Origin: Rhodospirillales bacterium | GTDB lineage: Bacteria > Pseudomonadota > Alphaproteobacteria > Rhodospirillales > WMHbin7 | Direction of reading: 5' to 3' | NCBI GenBank assembly: GCA_016215555.1 | Contig: JACRJC010000011.1 | Span: 1-41,542 of the forward strand | DNA: 41,542 bases | Part shown: positions 1-7,670 of the stretch, piece by piece | Layout of the letters: each line of letters begins with the position of its first letter | Numbering within the stretch: the stretch's first letter is position 1 | The notes under the pieces: model-generated | Seen by the model: the letters and a program-made list of their open reading frames with translations, nothing else | What the model was told of the DNA's origin: nothing | The model's database searches: none | Translations under genes and position numbers: made by a program

Positions 1-90
1 CCTGCGGCACGCAGGCGTCTCGAAGGGTGGGGCATTTTGTCGATGCCCATCCTTCGAGACGGGCCTTCGGCCCTCCGGAAGGCATGAGGT
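1..90. repeat. Palindromic intergenic repeat (REP-like)
   Basis: An 11 bp inverted repeat, CGTCTCGAAGG at 16-26 and CCTTCGAGACG at 51-61, encloses a second one (GGGCAT and ATGCCC). A GGGCC-TTC-GGCCC hairpin follows. The 29 bases 48-76 are identical, in inverted orientation, to 41503-41531 near the other end of the window, so this is a dispersed family. The copy may continue to the left of the window. Confidence 0.7.
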
Positions 91-565
91 AAGAACTATG
101 TCGGCAATCAAACCCAATTCCACAGCAAACGTCGAAGAGCCTCATTCTGCAAACTGGTATAAGGCGAGGAAATGAACTTGGCGTTTTCTTGGTGCCTTCT
201 TGTCTTGGTGGTTCAATAGGCCTGCGAATTCCAAACAGGTTGGTGGGTTGAGAATATCTTCAAATAGCAAGTCATTCGCATCAATTAACAAGATGGGAGC
301 CAGTTTTCCATGGCTTAATTAACTTGGTGATAGTCATACTGAAAGTCATGTCTTTAACGGTGATTAACAATAGCCTTGATGCTGTAAATATATATTAACA
401 TTGCTTTTGCGATCGATTTTTCTTCTATCGTTTATTTGCATGGATGTGTATTGTTGAGCGACAAATAAAACACCATCGGCCTCGGAAAGTTGGCAAGGCG
501 CCGTTTCAAATCCCTGCCAATCGACCGAGGCGACTGATGGGCTCGAGCGGGATTTTGGTGCGCAG
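91..565. other. Intergenic region, AT-richer than its surroundings
   Basis: I see no convincing gene here. Bases 201-214 (TGTCTTGGTGGTTC) match 25296-25309, part of another palindromic repeat, so a degenerate copy of that family is probably present around 188-214. The stretch 230-450 is unusually AT-rich for this genome and may hold the promoter of the downstream histidine kinase, but no clear -35/-10 pair can be chosen by eye. Confidence 0.4.
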
Positions 566-2164
566 ATGCATGAGAAGAAGCGTATCCTTCCGATGAGAGG
601 GGAGGCGGGCGGTCGGCCTATCCGTCCGCATTTCGTCGCCCTGGCTTCGCTGCTGACGCTGGGCGGAGCGGTCTGGACCCCTTCGTTCCAATTGCCGCTG
701 ATCGCCGTCAATATCGTCTGGTCCTTGATCTTCGCCGTGCCGCTGGCCTTGGCCTGTGGCTGGCGGGGCGGTTTGATGGTCGGCTTGTTCGGGGCGGCGC
801 CCATTCCATTCTTGCTATGGCCGAACAATGGCTGGGCCAATCTGGCCGGGGCCGGGCAGTATCTGGTCTGGTTGACCTGGCTTGGCTGGTGCGCGGGAAA
901 GCGCGAGCGCGGCGCCGGCTTGTGGAGCCATCCGCTGGTGGCCCAATTGGCCATGCTGCCGGTTTACGCCCTTGTCTTCCTTGTTTTGTTTCCGCTGTTG
1001 CTGTCCTTCAATCCCGCCCCCTGGGAAGAGCGAACGGTCTCGTCGGTGCCGGTCGAAATATTGCAGGGTTTGGCGGTCAAGGACGCCTTCGGCCTTTATC
1101 TCTGCCTCCTGGGAGGGATTTGCCTGCTCAAACTGCCGCCCATGCGGCGTTTCCTGGGGTTGGAGACGCCCGACTGCTACCGGCTGAACGGTTTGATCGT
1201 TGGCAGCGGGCTGGCCGCCTTCTTTATTTTGTGGCTGATCCTGGTCGCCCTCGACAATTTTCTGATCGGCGGATTGCTGCCGGCCGGTCTGCCCTTGCCG
1301 TCGTCGCCCTTCGAACTGATCTCTCTCTTCGTGATTCTGATCGCCTGCCTGGGCACCGCCGTGGCGACCTGCAGTTTTTCCGAATACAATCTGACCATCG
1401 CCGCCAAGCTTGGGGCTTCGCAGGCTTCCTTGCGCGCCACTTTGCTGCAGTTGCAGGCCACCAACGTCGAAATGGAGCGCCTGACCACGGTGGCCGCCCA
1501 CGATCTGCAAGAGCCGGTCCGTTCCGTGGTCAGTTTCTCGCAGATGCTGGAACAGCGCTACAAACCCCTGCTTGACGGACCCGGCCAGGAATATCTGGGC
1601 TTCATCGTCGGCGGGGCGAAGCGGATGAAGGCGCTGGTTGCCGCCCTGCACGAATATTCCAATCTGATCCACAAGGTCATCGATTTCTGGCCGGTGCCGA
1701 TGCAAAGACTTGTCGAAGAGGTTGCCGGCGGCTTGCAGCGCGACTTCAAGGATATTCCGCTGCGGATGGAAATTCAAAATCTGCCCGACGTGCAGGGCGA
1801 CCGCGAGCATCTGCGCTTGCTATTCCACCATCTTTTGCACAATGCCCTGAAGTTCAAGCAGGACGGACAGGAAGTTTGCGTCCTTGTCACGGCAAGGGAG
1901 CGCAAAGACGGATTCTGGGAGTTTGCGGTCAAGGACAACGGCATCGGCATTGCCCAGGAATCCCGGGCCCGGGTCTTCGACGCCTTCCGTCAGCTTCACC
2001 AGGCCGGGCGCTTTCCCGGCGTCGGCATCGGGCTGGCCCTGGCGCGGCTGATCGTCCACGAGCATGGCGGACAAATCTGGGTCGCCAGCGGCGAGCCGGG
2101 CCGGACCGAGCTGCGCCTGACCTTGTCGAAAGATCCGGCGGGCAAGAATGTGAAATCCGCATAG
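566..2164 (+). CDS. Membrane-anchored sensor histidine kinase
   Basis: Probable sensor of a two-component system, autophosphorylating on histidine. The first 270 residues are strongly hydrophobic with about seven or eight membrane segments (MASE-like sensor region). A short coiled linker and a HisKA domain follow; the phospho-acceptor is His312 in AAHDLQEPVR, the form typical of phytochrome-like kinases. The HATPase domain has an N box (HNALKFKQ), a G1 box (DNGIGI) and a G2 box (GVGIGLALARLIVHEHGG). The full length of 532 aa is plausible. No response regulator lies next to it, so the partner is unknown. The start is chosen as the first ATG; no strong ribosome binding site is visible, and ATG at 593 is an alternative. 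The stimulus cannot be told from the sequence. Confidence 0.9.
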   Translation: MHEKKRILPMRGEAGGRPIRPHFVALASLLTLGGAVWTPSFQLPLIAVNIVWSLIFAVPLALACGWRGGLMVGLFGAAPIPFLLWPNNGWANLAGAGQYLVWLTWLGWCAGKRERGAGLWSHPLVAQLAMLPVYALVFLVLFPLLLSFNPAPWEERTVSSVPVEILQGLAVKDAFGLYLCLLGGICLLKLPPMRRFLGLETPDCYRLNGLIVGSGLAAFFILWLILVALDNFLIGGLLPAGLPLPSSPFELISLFVILIACLGTAVATCSFSEYNLTIAAKLGASQASLRATLLQLQATNVEMERLTTVAAHDLQEPVRSVVSFSQMLEQRYKPLLDGPGQEYLGFIVGGAKRMKALVAALHEYSNLIHKVIDFWPVPMQRLVEEVAGGLQRDFKDIPLRMEIQNLPDVQGDREHLRLLFHHLLHNALKFKQDGQEVCVLVTARERKDGFWEFAVKDNGIGIAQESRARVFDAFRQLHQAGRFPGVGIGLALARLIVHEHGGQIWVASGEPGRTELRLTLSKDPAGKNVKSA

Positions 2165-2200
2165 GCGGTCAAGTGGGCGGCTGCGGGCGGGGGCGAAAAA

Positions 2201-2220
2201 CCCCCCTCTTGCCAGGGGGG
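2201..2220. other. GC hairpin between kinase gene and tRNA-Pro
   Basis: CCCCCC (2201-2206) and GGGGGG (2215-2220) form a six-pair stem. There is no T run after it on the + strand; the run of A before it would give a T tract only for a minus-strand transcript. It could help end the kinase transcript, but this is uncertain. Confidence 0.3.
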
Positions 2221-2253
2221 CCGCTTAGGGATATATACGCGCCTTCGCGTCGG

Positions 2254-2330
2254 CGGAGTGTAGCTCAGCCTGGTAGAGCACTAGCTTCGGGAGCTAGGGG
2301 CCGGAGGTTCGAATCCTCTCACTCCGACCA
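2254..2330 (+). tRNA. tRNA-Pro (anticodon CGG)
   Basis: Acceptor CGGAGTG (2254-2260) pairs with CACTCCG (2320-2326). The anticodon stem CTAGC/GCTAG carries the loop TTCGGGA, giving anticodon CGG. The T arm contains GGTTCGAATCC and the CCA end is encoded. The gene is intact even though the integrated element begins inside it, because the element's 47 bp end repeat restores everything from the anticodon loop to CCA. Confidence 0.97.
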
Positions 2331-2332
2331 TT
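2286..2332 (+). repeat. attL core (47 bp)
   Basis: Identical over 47 bases to 18844-18890. It starts in the anticodon loop and ends two bases past the CCA of tRNA-Pro, a usual site for tyrosine integrases. Confidence 0.93.
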
Positions 2333-2378
2333 GATTTAATTGTATAAAATGGTCAATCCGCCGCGCGATAATTTGGGG

Positions 2379-2402
2379 ACATCCCCCGATACATCCCCCT
2401 TA
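2379..2402 (+). repeat. Arm-type repeats at left end
   Basis: ACATCCCCC occurs twice, at 2379-2387 and 2391-2399, spaced 12 bp. The same nonamer, again as a tandem pair in the same orientation, occurs at 18728-18750 inside the right end. Such paired repeats flanking the core fit arm-type integrase binding sites. Confidence 0.6.
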
Positions 2403-2712
2403 AATGGTTGACGCAGCCACAGGGCAGCCGATTGACAGGCGCTTAACGATGCCGCAACTATTCTAGCGGAGCCTCAGAACTCCTATTGATGCATAGGCGG
2501 TTCCGCCCTGGAGGCGGTCCCTTGAAGTCTTGAAACGCTTGTTGCCGATCCGAAGGGAAAGGCAGGGCGTATGCTCTCCATGCCGGGAGGGTGGCGGATA
2601 CAATACCCCGCAAGGGGGAAGAAGCCCGCGCGACCTATGCCGCGTTCTGAGTCTCCCGGTGCCAGCGCCGCCCGTTGGCAGGCCCTCAGAAGCCGAGCTA
2701 GGAGCATTCAAC

Positions 2713-2982
2713 ATGGATCGCGACAACGAAGGCCGCCCGGAAGCGGCGGACAGCTTACGACCCTATTTATCCCAGGATGACGGCCTTGCCAGGGTGCGCG
2801 CCATTCTCGCCAGGGCGGGCGGGGTAAATGACAACAGGGCGAACACCGCCCCCATTACCATCAATGTCTTTCTTGCCCCACAACAGCGGATCGCCAGCGG
2901 GCTAAAGCTGCGTCGGTTGCTCGCGAAGTCCTCCAGGCCACTCTCGGCAATTCGCCTGGGCAAGGGGAGGACCGCGCCATGA
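2713..2982 (+). CDS. Small hypothetical protein at the element's left end
   Basis: An 89-residue protein I do not recognise. It is charged at the N-terminus and basic at the C-terminus, with no membrane segment. The ATG at 2713 is preceded by AGGAG (2700-2704) at a good 8-base spacing, which is why this start is preferred over upstream in-frame codons. Its stop overlaps the next gene by ATGA, so the two are probably translationally coupled. It lies next to attL and faces two large minus-strand genes. The 310 bases between the arm repeats and this gene contain GC-rich inverted repeats but no clear promoter. Function unknown. Confidence 0.5.
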   Translation: MDRDNEGRPEAADSLRPYLSQDDGLARVRAILARAGGVNDNRANTAPITINVFLAPQQRIASGLKLRRLLAKSSRPLSAIRLGKGRTAP

Positions 2983-3350
2983 CAAGCGCCAGAGAGAAGG
3001 AGGGCCAAGAGCCTTTACATGAAGACGGAATCCATGCGGCAATTTGCCAGCCCGGCGAACCCGTCGGGATGATCGCAACCGAACAAGAGAGTTCTGCTAT
3101 GCACATTCGCAAGATCACCACGACCCCTGCCGCCAATGTTTCGAACGTCGATCCCACGCAAGCCATTTGGGACCAACTCCATGCCAAGGGCATCTATAGT
3201 CTCGATGAGATTCCGTCTCGCCCGGCGGGGCGCGATGATGTTGGGGAATGGAGGTTGAGCTGGATGGGGTATGTTGGTGATTCCTACGCTCGCCTCAAAG
3301 AGATTGAGACCGCCTGGGAAAAATCCCAAAATGAACCCGGCTTGGCGTAA
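2979..3350 (+). CDS. Hypothetical protein, coupled to preceding gene
   Basis: A 123-residue soluble protein of unknown function. The N-terminal third looks disordered. The C-terminal 60 residues (from DPTQAIWDQL) contain several aromatic residues and probably fold as a small helical domain. An internal ATG at 3100 (MHIRKITTT) preceded by GAGAG could be the true start, giving about 83 residues. It follows the upstream gene with an ATGA overlap. No family is recognised, and it may be element-specific cargo. Confidence 0.5.
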   Translation: MTSAREKEGQEPLHEDGIHAAICQPGEPVGMIATEQESSAMHIRKITTTPAANVSNVDPTQAIWDQLHAKGIYSLDEIPSRPAGRDDVGEWRLSWMGYVGDSYARLKEIETAWEKSQNEPGLA

Positions 3351-3548
3351 CCAAACCAGCCTGATATGATGGCTCTTGGCGGGACCGGTGCCGTCGTTTC
3401 GAACGTAAGCCGAGGGGCATTCGTCCATGAGGCAGGCAAACCGGACGCCACGGGCTAGCCCGGCCTGGCCCTTGGGTGCTGAGCAAAAGGCACTCAAGCG
3501 GTATCCCTGGAAGGGACTGCAACATCTCGTCCAGGGGAACCAGGGGCT
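3351..3548. other. Convergent intergenic region with several hairpins
   Basis: This separates the plus-strand small genes from the minus-strand 1373-residue gene. CGGGCTAGCCCG (3451-3462) is a perfect palindrome. CTTGGGTGC (3471-3479) pairs over nine positions with GCACTCAAG (3490-3498). CCCTGG (3505-3510) can pair with CCAGGG (3531-3536). No T run follows any of them, so these are not classic intrinsic terminators; a structured RNA or Rho-independent decay barrier is possible. Confidence 0.4.
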
Positions 3549-6500
3549 CTAATGCACCGGCACCCCCATGCTTTCGTTGACCCCTTCCTCTGCCGCGTCG
3601 AACAGGCGGCGCAGATAGAAGAGGTTTTGCCAGGGGGCAAGGCGGCGCAAGGCGCGCGTATCCGATGCGCTCCAATCGCCGCGAAGGGCGGCACCGCCAA
3701 CCCGGATTGACGTATCCAGGCCAGTCCCCAGAGTGGGGCCAAGCAGGGCTTCCGAGGTTGAGCGGCTGGCATAACGGGACGCGCCCCCAAGGCCAAGCAC
3801 CTTGCCGCCCATGTTGTTGACATCGGTTGCCCAGAACAGCATGCCCGAACGGTCGAACCCTTCGCCAAGCCACTTCATGGGGTCGTCGCCCGGATCACGG
3901 CCTGCCGCCGCCGAACTGAAGGCGTATGACAGCATGCCCAAGCCGACCGAAAGCAAGGTGCCATTCAAGGCCGCCGCGTCCCGTTGCTGCAAGGAGGCCA
4001 GGGCAACGCGCTGGGTAGAAGCCATAGAGAATGATTTGAACTGTCCAACGGTCTTTCCAAGTTCGGTACTCATCCAAAGCGGCTTGTCTTGGCCTGGGGT
4101 AACGATGATCCGGTCCACATCCTTGACCAGGGCGGCGCGGAAGGCGTTGACCGCCTCCCGGTCAGTCCAGGCCTGGGAGTTTGCCCAACGCACCCCACCG
4201 GCCTGAATTTCGCCATGCCGGGCGAATTGCCGGTCGATCCTTTCGGCCATGCCCGCGTCGATCCCCAGCATGGACAGATACTCGACTTCCTTGGGAGCCA
4301 GAGACCGAACCGGGTTCGCCAACATCTCCACCCCCTGAAGAAGCCGGGTTTGCGTGACCACGCCTGCGAATTGCTTCATGGCGGCATTCCAAGGGGCCAT
4401 GAGCGAGACCAGGCCGAAGCGGTTGGTCAAGGCCTGTACGCCCCGTTCGAATTTCGACAAGCGCCCGTAGTCGTCCCAAACCTCTGAAAGCTGCATGGCC
4501 CGGCTATCCAACACCATGTCGAGCGCTGTGCCTGCCAGCTTCGCCTCATCGGCGGCAAGCCGGAAGCCTTGCAGATTGCGGACCATGGGCGCGATCCCGT
4601 CTTGCACCACGCGCCCGATGCCATGAACTGTTACCGCGCGGGCCGCATCGGGGATGGAGGTCAAGGTCATGCCGCCCATGAGGCGAAGGTAATTCCAGTT
4701 CCTGGCCACCCTGCCAGCTCGAACGATCAGGCCCGAGGGATCGGCGGGCAGGGCATAGGTGCCCCGGATGCGATCCCGCACAGCGGCCACGTCCCTCAAA
4801 TCGGCCCGCATTCTTTTGTCGAGCCTCTGAAGTTTAGCCTCATCTGTGACACCCACACGAAGCCTGGCATAGTCCGCCGTGATCTTGTCGAGCTGGTCTT
4901 GCATGTCGGCACGCCCGAAGGCGGTTGCCAATTCCACGTCCGGGGCCATGGTGCGATTGTAAATACGCGCCACTGTCTCGGCATCGCTTTCCAAAAAGTC
5001 CTCGATCGCATAATCCGAGATTGAAAGCGTGCGCTCGCGCAACGGTCCGCGCGTCAATGGCACCGGCTCATAGAAGGAGCGGGCGGGCGAAGCCCCGATA
5101 ACCTGATCCGTAATTTGCGTTGCCACGTCCGCCAATTCGATGTCTTCCAGGCCCGTGAAAGCCCTTTCGCTTTCGTAGGCAGCCCTGGCCTTTTTGAGCG
5201 CGGCGGCAGTCTTGCGAAGATTGCCCTCCAGGTTCGCCCGCTTGGCTCCGTTGGCATAGCTTTCCAGCCGGGCTGCATCGCGGATTTCCTTGATGGTGGG
5301 CAGTCTGGCCTCTGCCGACGCCAAGCGCTCCAATGCCGTTTCGTGCCGCTTCCTTGCCAGCCTGGGAATGAGAGCGTTCTTGATGGCGCTTTCGGTTTGG
5401 CGGACTTCCCGCCTTGCCGCCACCACATCGCGCTCAAGCGCCGTCACCCCGTGCCGGGCTTCGTTCCAGGCTGCATCCGCCAACTGGAATTCACCATCCG
5501 CGCCGGCATGTTCGGCTTCCAGGCGGGAGAGGTCTTTTTCGTGGCGTTGAATGGTCGCCTCGAAATCGCGCAACCGTTCGCCCGAATTTATGCGGGCATC
5601 TTTCAGCCAGGCGACAAGGCGGCGCTCGAACTCGGGACGGCGCGCCACGATCTTGGGAATGTCGTAAACCCTGGTCAGGTAGGAGGCGGCAGTTTCCGGC
5701 TTCACATCTTCCGGCAACAAGCCCGCCTCTATGGCTTTTTGTTTCAAAGGATCGAACACTTCGCGGCGCATGAGCTGCGCAGCTTCCGTTACCTCGGGTA
5801 TGCTGGATTGATCGTTGCGGCGAAGCGCTTGCCCTACCTCTTTGCGGAAGGCGGCCGAGTCGAGCGTCCGGGGATCACGGCGCGAAAGCAGATCGGAGGC
5901 CCCCAGGCGGGCAAGATCACCCGAACGCCGTTCGCGCCCCAGGCGGTAACGCACGAATAGATCATCCATACCCTGGATCGCGCGAGCCAAGGGGGCATCC
6001 CACATCTTGATCCTTGTGGTGACGGCAATCGGCGAGGCCACGCCTTGCGCGTTCTTTTCGAAGTAAAGCGGGGTTTCGGCCAGGTCTTGAATGATCCGCC
6101 TGGTTTCGACCGAAGGCGAGGTAACGGCGCGCAAGAGCGGGTCTTGGAAGCTAACCGCCTTTTCCAGCCCCAGGGCGCTTTTTAAGGTCTCTTCGGCCAA
6201 GGTGGTGTCATGAACAGCCTTTGCCCCAACACTGCCGCCTTGGCCAGGATTTAGGGGCATATCTTCCGCGTCTTCGGCAACCTTCACAAAACCGGGCTCC
6301 AGGGGATCATGCCCAGCAGGGGGCGAAGCCAAGTCTTGTTCGGCCCTGGATGCCAAATCCTCCAGGTGGGCTGCCTGTACCTTTTCGCCCTCGGGTGCTA
6401 TGATGCTATCGGGCACCGCCCGCTGGCCCTGGGGAAGTTGAGACGAAGACTCCCCGGTGGTATCCCCGATGGGACGTAAACTCTCGGAGGGGGAACCAGA

Positions 6501-7670
6501 GCCGGTGCCCGCCTTTTTTCTCGGAGCCGAGAGCGGGATTTCCTCGCCTGGCTTAGGAACGTAAATCGTCACAACATGGTCCGCCTGGTCGCCCTGCGTG
6601 AAACGGCGAACGGCATAGACGACTTGGCGGGGATCGCCGTTGGCGTCCGGGCGCTCGATGGCCCAACGCCATTCCATATGCCCCTTGCCGGGATTGTCGA
6701 TATGTTCGGGATCGAAGCGGCGAACAGCGTTCGCCAGGCCCAGCACGTCATCCTTGCCGACGATCAGGCGGGCAAGCGAAGGGTCGCCAGCCTCGGGACT
6801 TTCGACACCATGTTTCCAGATTACCTTGACCAAGCCGTAATTGGTTTCCAGCTTAAGCGATCCATCACCCCGGAAAGCGCCTTCGCCACGATCCACCACC
6901 ACGCGCTCAAGGCCCTGTTGCACCTCGCCTAGGTCGATAACGTGCCGGTCCCCAGGCGCGCCGATCTTCAAGCCCTCGGGATCGGCAAGGGCGCGCCGGT
7001 ACAATTCTCCAATGGCCCGTTGATCCTTGGCAATGGCGACCGATTGGCGAAGGCTTCCATAGCCTGCCCTTACCAAGGGGGCGGCGCTTCCCAACGCCCC
7101 GGCAAGCAAGGTGGTAATGCCGATATCGGCGGCGCTCTCTCCGCTGGTCCGGGTTTCCTGTACGCCTTGCATGATGGCTTCTTGTGCAACGCTGGTTACA
7201 AGACCGGCTTTCGCCCCTGATGCAGCACTCCTGGCGACATCATAACCCAGGCGTCCCGACTTAACGATGGAACCGCCAACCGGGATCAGATTGATGGGAT
7301 CGAGAAGCCCCGCCGCCAAGCCAGCCGCAACACCCTGCGAGCCTGCGCTGGCCAAGGTTTCGCGCGCCTTGTTCTCCCGGTCGATCTTGGCCTTGATGCG
7401 CGCCACGTCGTCGGGCGTGTCGGCATGCACGAAAGCATTTGCCCATTCCTCGTATCCCTGGATCGACTGAAACGGATCAAAAGCGGGGTCCGCCTTCTGC
7501 TTCTCCAGGTTCGGAAGGGGAACGGCGCTCACCACTGCCGGGACGGTGTTGTAAAGATCGAAGGCGGCGGGCAAGACTTCGCGCATGAAGTCGGGACGCG
7601 GCACAGCGAATTCTTCCGGCAGCCGGGCAGACAGATTTCCCCCTGACATGTTTTCAGAAAGAAAGGGCAT
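3549..7670 (-). CDS. Putative phage internal virion / DNA-ejection protein (gp16-like)
   Basis: A 1373-residue protein, close in size to T7 gp16 (1318 aa) and placed directly after a gp15-sized gene, as in T7-like phages. The N-terminal 200 residues contain Gly/Ala-rich hydrophobic stretches (VAAGLAAGLLDPINLIPVGG) that could insert in membranes. Residues of roughly 220-390 form a compact alpha/beta-looking region, followed by a low-complexity Ser/Pro/Gly linker. Residues of roughly 690-840 are a long charged coiled coil. The C-terminal 250 residues (QFKSFSMASTQRV, WLGEGFDRSG) resemble podophage large structural or polyvalent proteins. I see no lytic transglycosylase motif like that of T7 gp16. 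It starts one base after the previous stop, with GGGAGG upstream. Assignment rests on size, order and composition, not on a search. Confidence 0.6.
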   Translation of the reverse strand: MPFLSENMSGGNLSARLPEEFAVPRPDFMREVLPAAFDLYNTVPAVVSAVPLPNLEKQKADPAFDPFQSIQGYEEWANAFVHADTPDDVARIKAKIDRENKARETLASAGSQGVAAGLAAGLLDPINLIPVGGSIVKSGRLGYDVARSAASGAKAGLVTSVAQEAIMQGVQETRTSGESAADIGITTLLAGALGSAAPLVRAGYGSLRQSVAIAKDQRAIGELYRRALADPEGLKIGAPGDRHVIDLGEVQQGLERVVVDRGEGAFRGDGSLKLETNYGLVKVIWKHGVESPEAGDPSLARLIVGKDDVLGLANAVRRFDPEHIDNPGKGHMEWRWAIERPDANGDPRQVVYAVRRFTQGDQADHVVTIYVPKPGEEIPLSAPRKKAGTGSGSPSESLRPIGDTTGESSSQLPQGQRAVPDSIIAPEGEKVQAAHLEDLASRAEQDLASPPAGHDPLEPGFVKVAEDAEDMPLNPGQGGSVGAKAVHDTTLAEETLKSALGLEKAVSFQDPLLRAVTSPSVETRRIIQDLAETPLYFEKNAQGVASPIAVTTRIKMWDAPLARAIQGMDDLFVRYRLGRERRSGDLARLGASDLLSRRDPRTLDSAAFRKEVGQALRRNDQSSIPEVTEAAQLMRREVFDPLKQKAIEAGLLPEDVKPETAASYLTRVYDIPKIVARRPEFERRLVAWLKDARINSGERLRDFEATIQRHEKDLSRLEAEHAGADGEFQLADAAWNEARHGVTALERDVVAARREVRQTESAIKNALIPRLARKRHETALERLASAEARLPTIKEIRDAARLESYANGAKRANLEGNLRKTAAALKKARAAYESERAFTGLEDIELADVATQITDQVIGASPARSFYEPVPLTRGPLRERTLSISDYAIEDFLESDAETVARIYNRTMAPDVELATAFGRADMQDQLDKITADYARLRVGVTDEAKLQRLDKRMRADLRDVAAVRDRIRGTYALPADPSGLIVRAGRVARNWNYLRLMGGMTLTSIPDAARAVTVHGIGRVVQDGIAPMVRNLQGFRLAADEAKLAGTALDMVLDSRAMQLSEVWDDYGRLSKFERGVQALTNRFGLVSLMAPWNAAMKQFAGVVTQTRLLQGVEMLANPVRSLAPKEVEYLSMLGIDAGMAERIDRQFARHGEIQAGGVRWANSQAWTDREAVNAFRAALVKDVDRIIVTPGQDKPLWMSTELGKTVGQFKSFSMASTQRVALASLQQRDAAALNGTLLSVGLGMLSYAFSSAAAGRDPGDDPMKWLGEGFDRSGMLFWATDVNNMGGKVLGLGGASRYASRSTSEALLGPTLGTGLDTSIRVGGAALRGDWSASDTRALRRLAPWQNLFYLRRLFDAAEEGVNESMGVPVH

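Noticed and set aside
2201-2220. Terminator of the histidine kinase gene
   Set aside because: The hairpin has no T run on the coding strand, so it is listed only as a hairpin.
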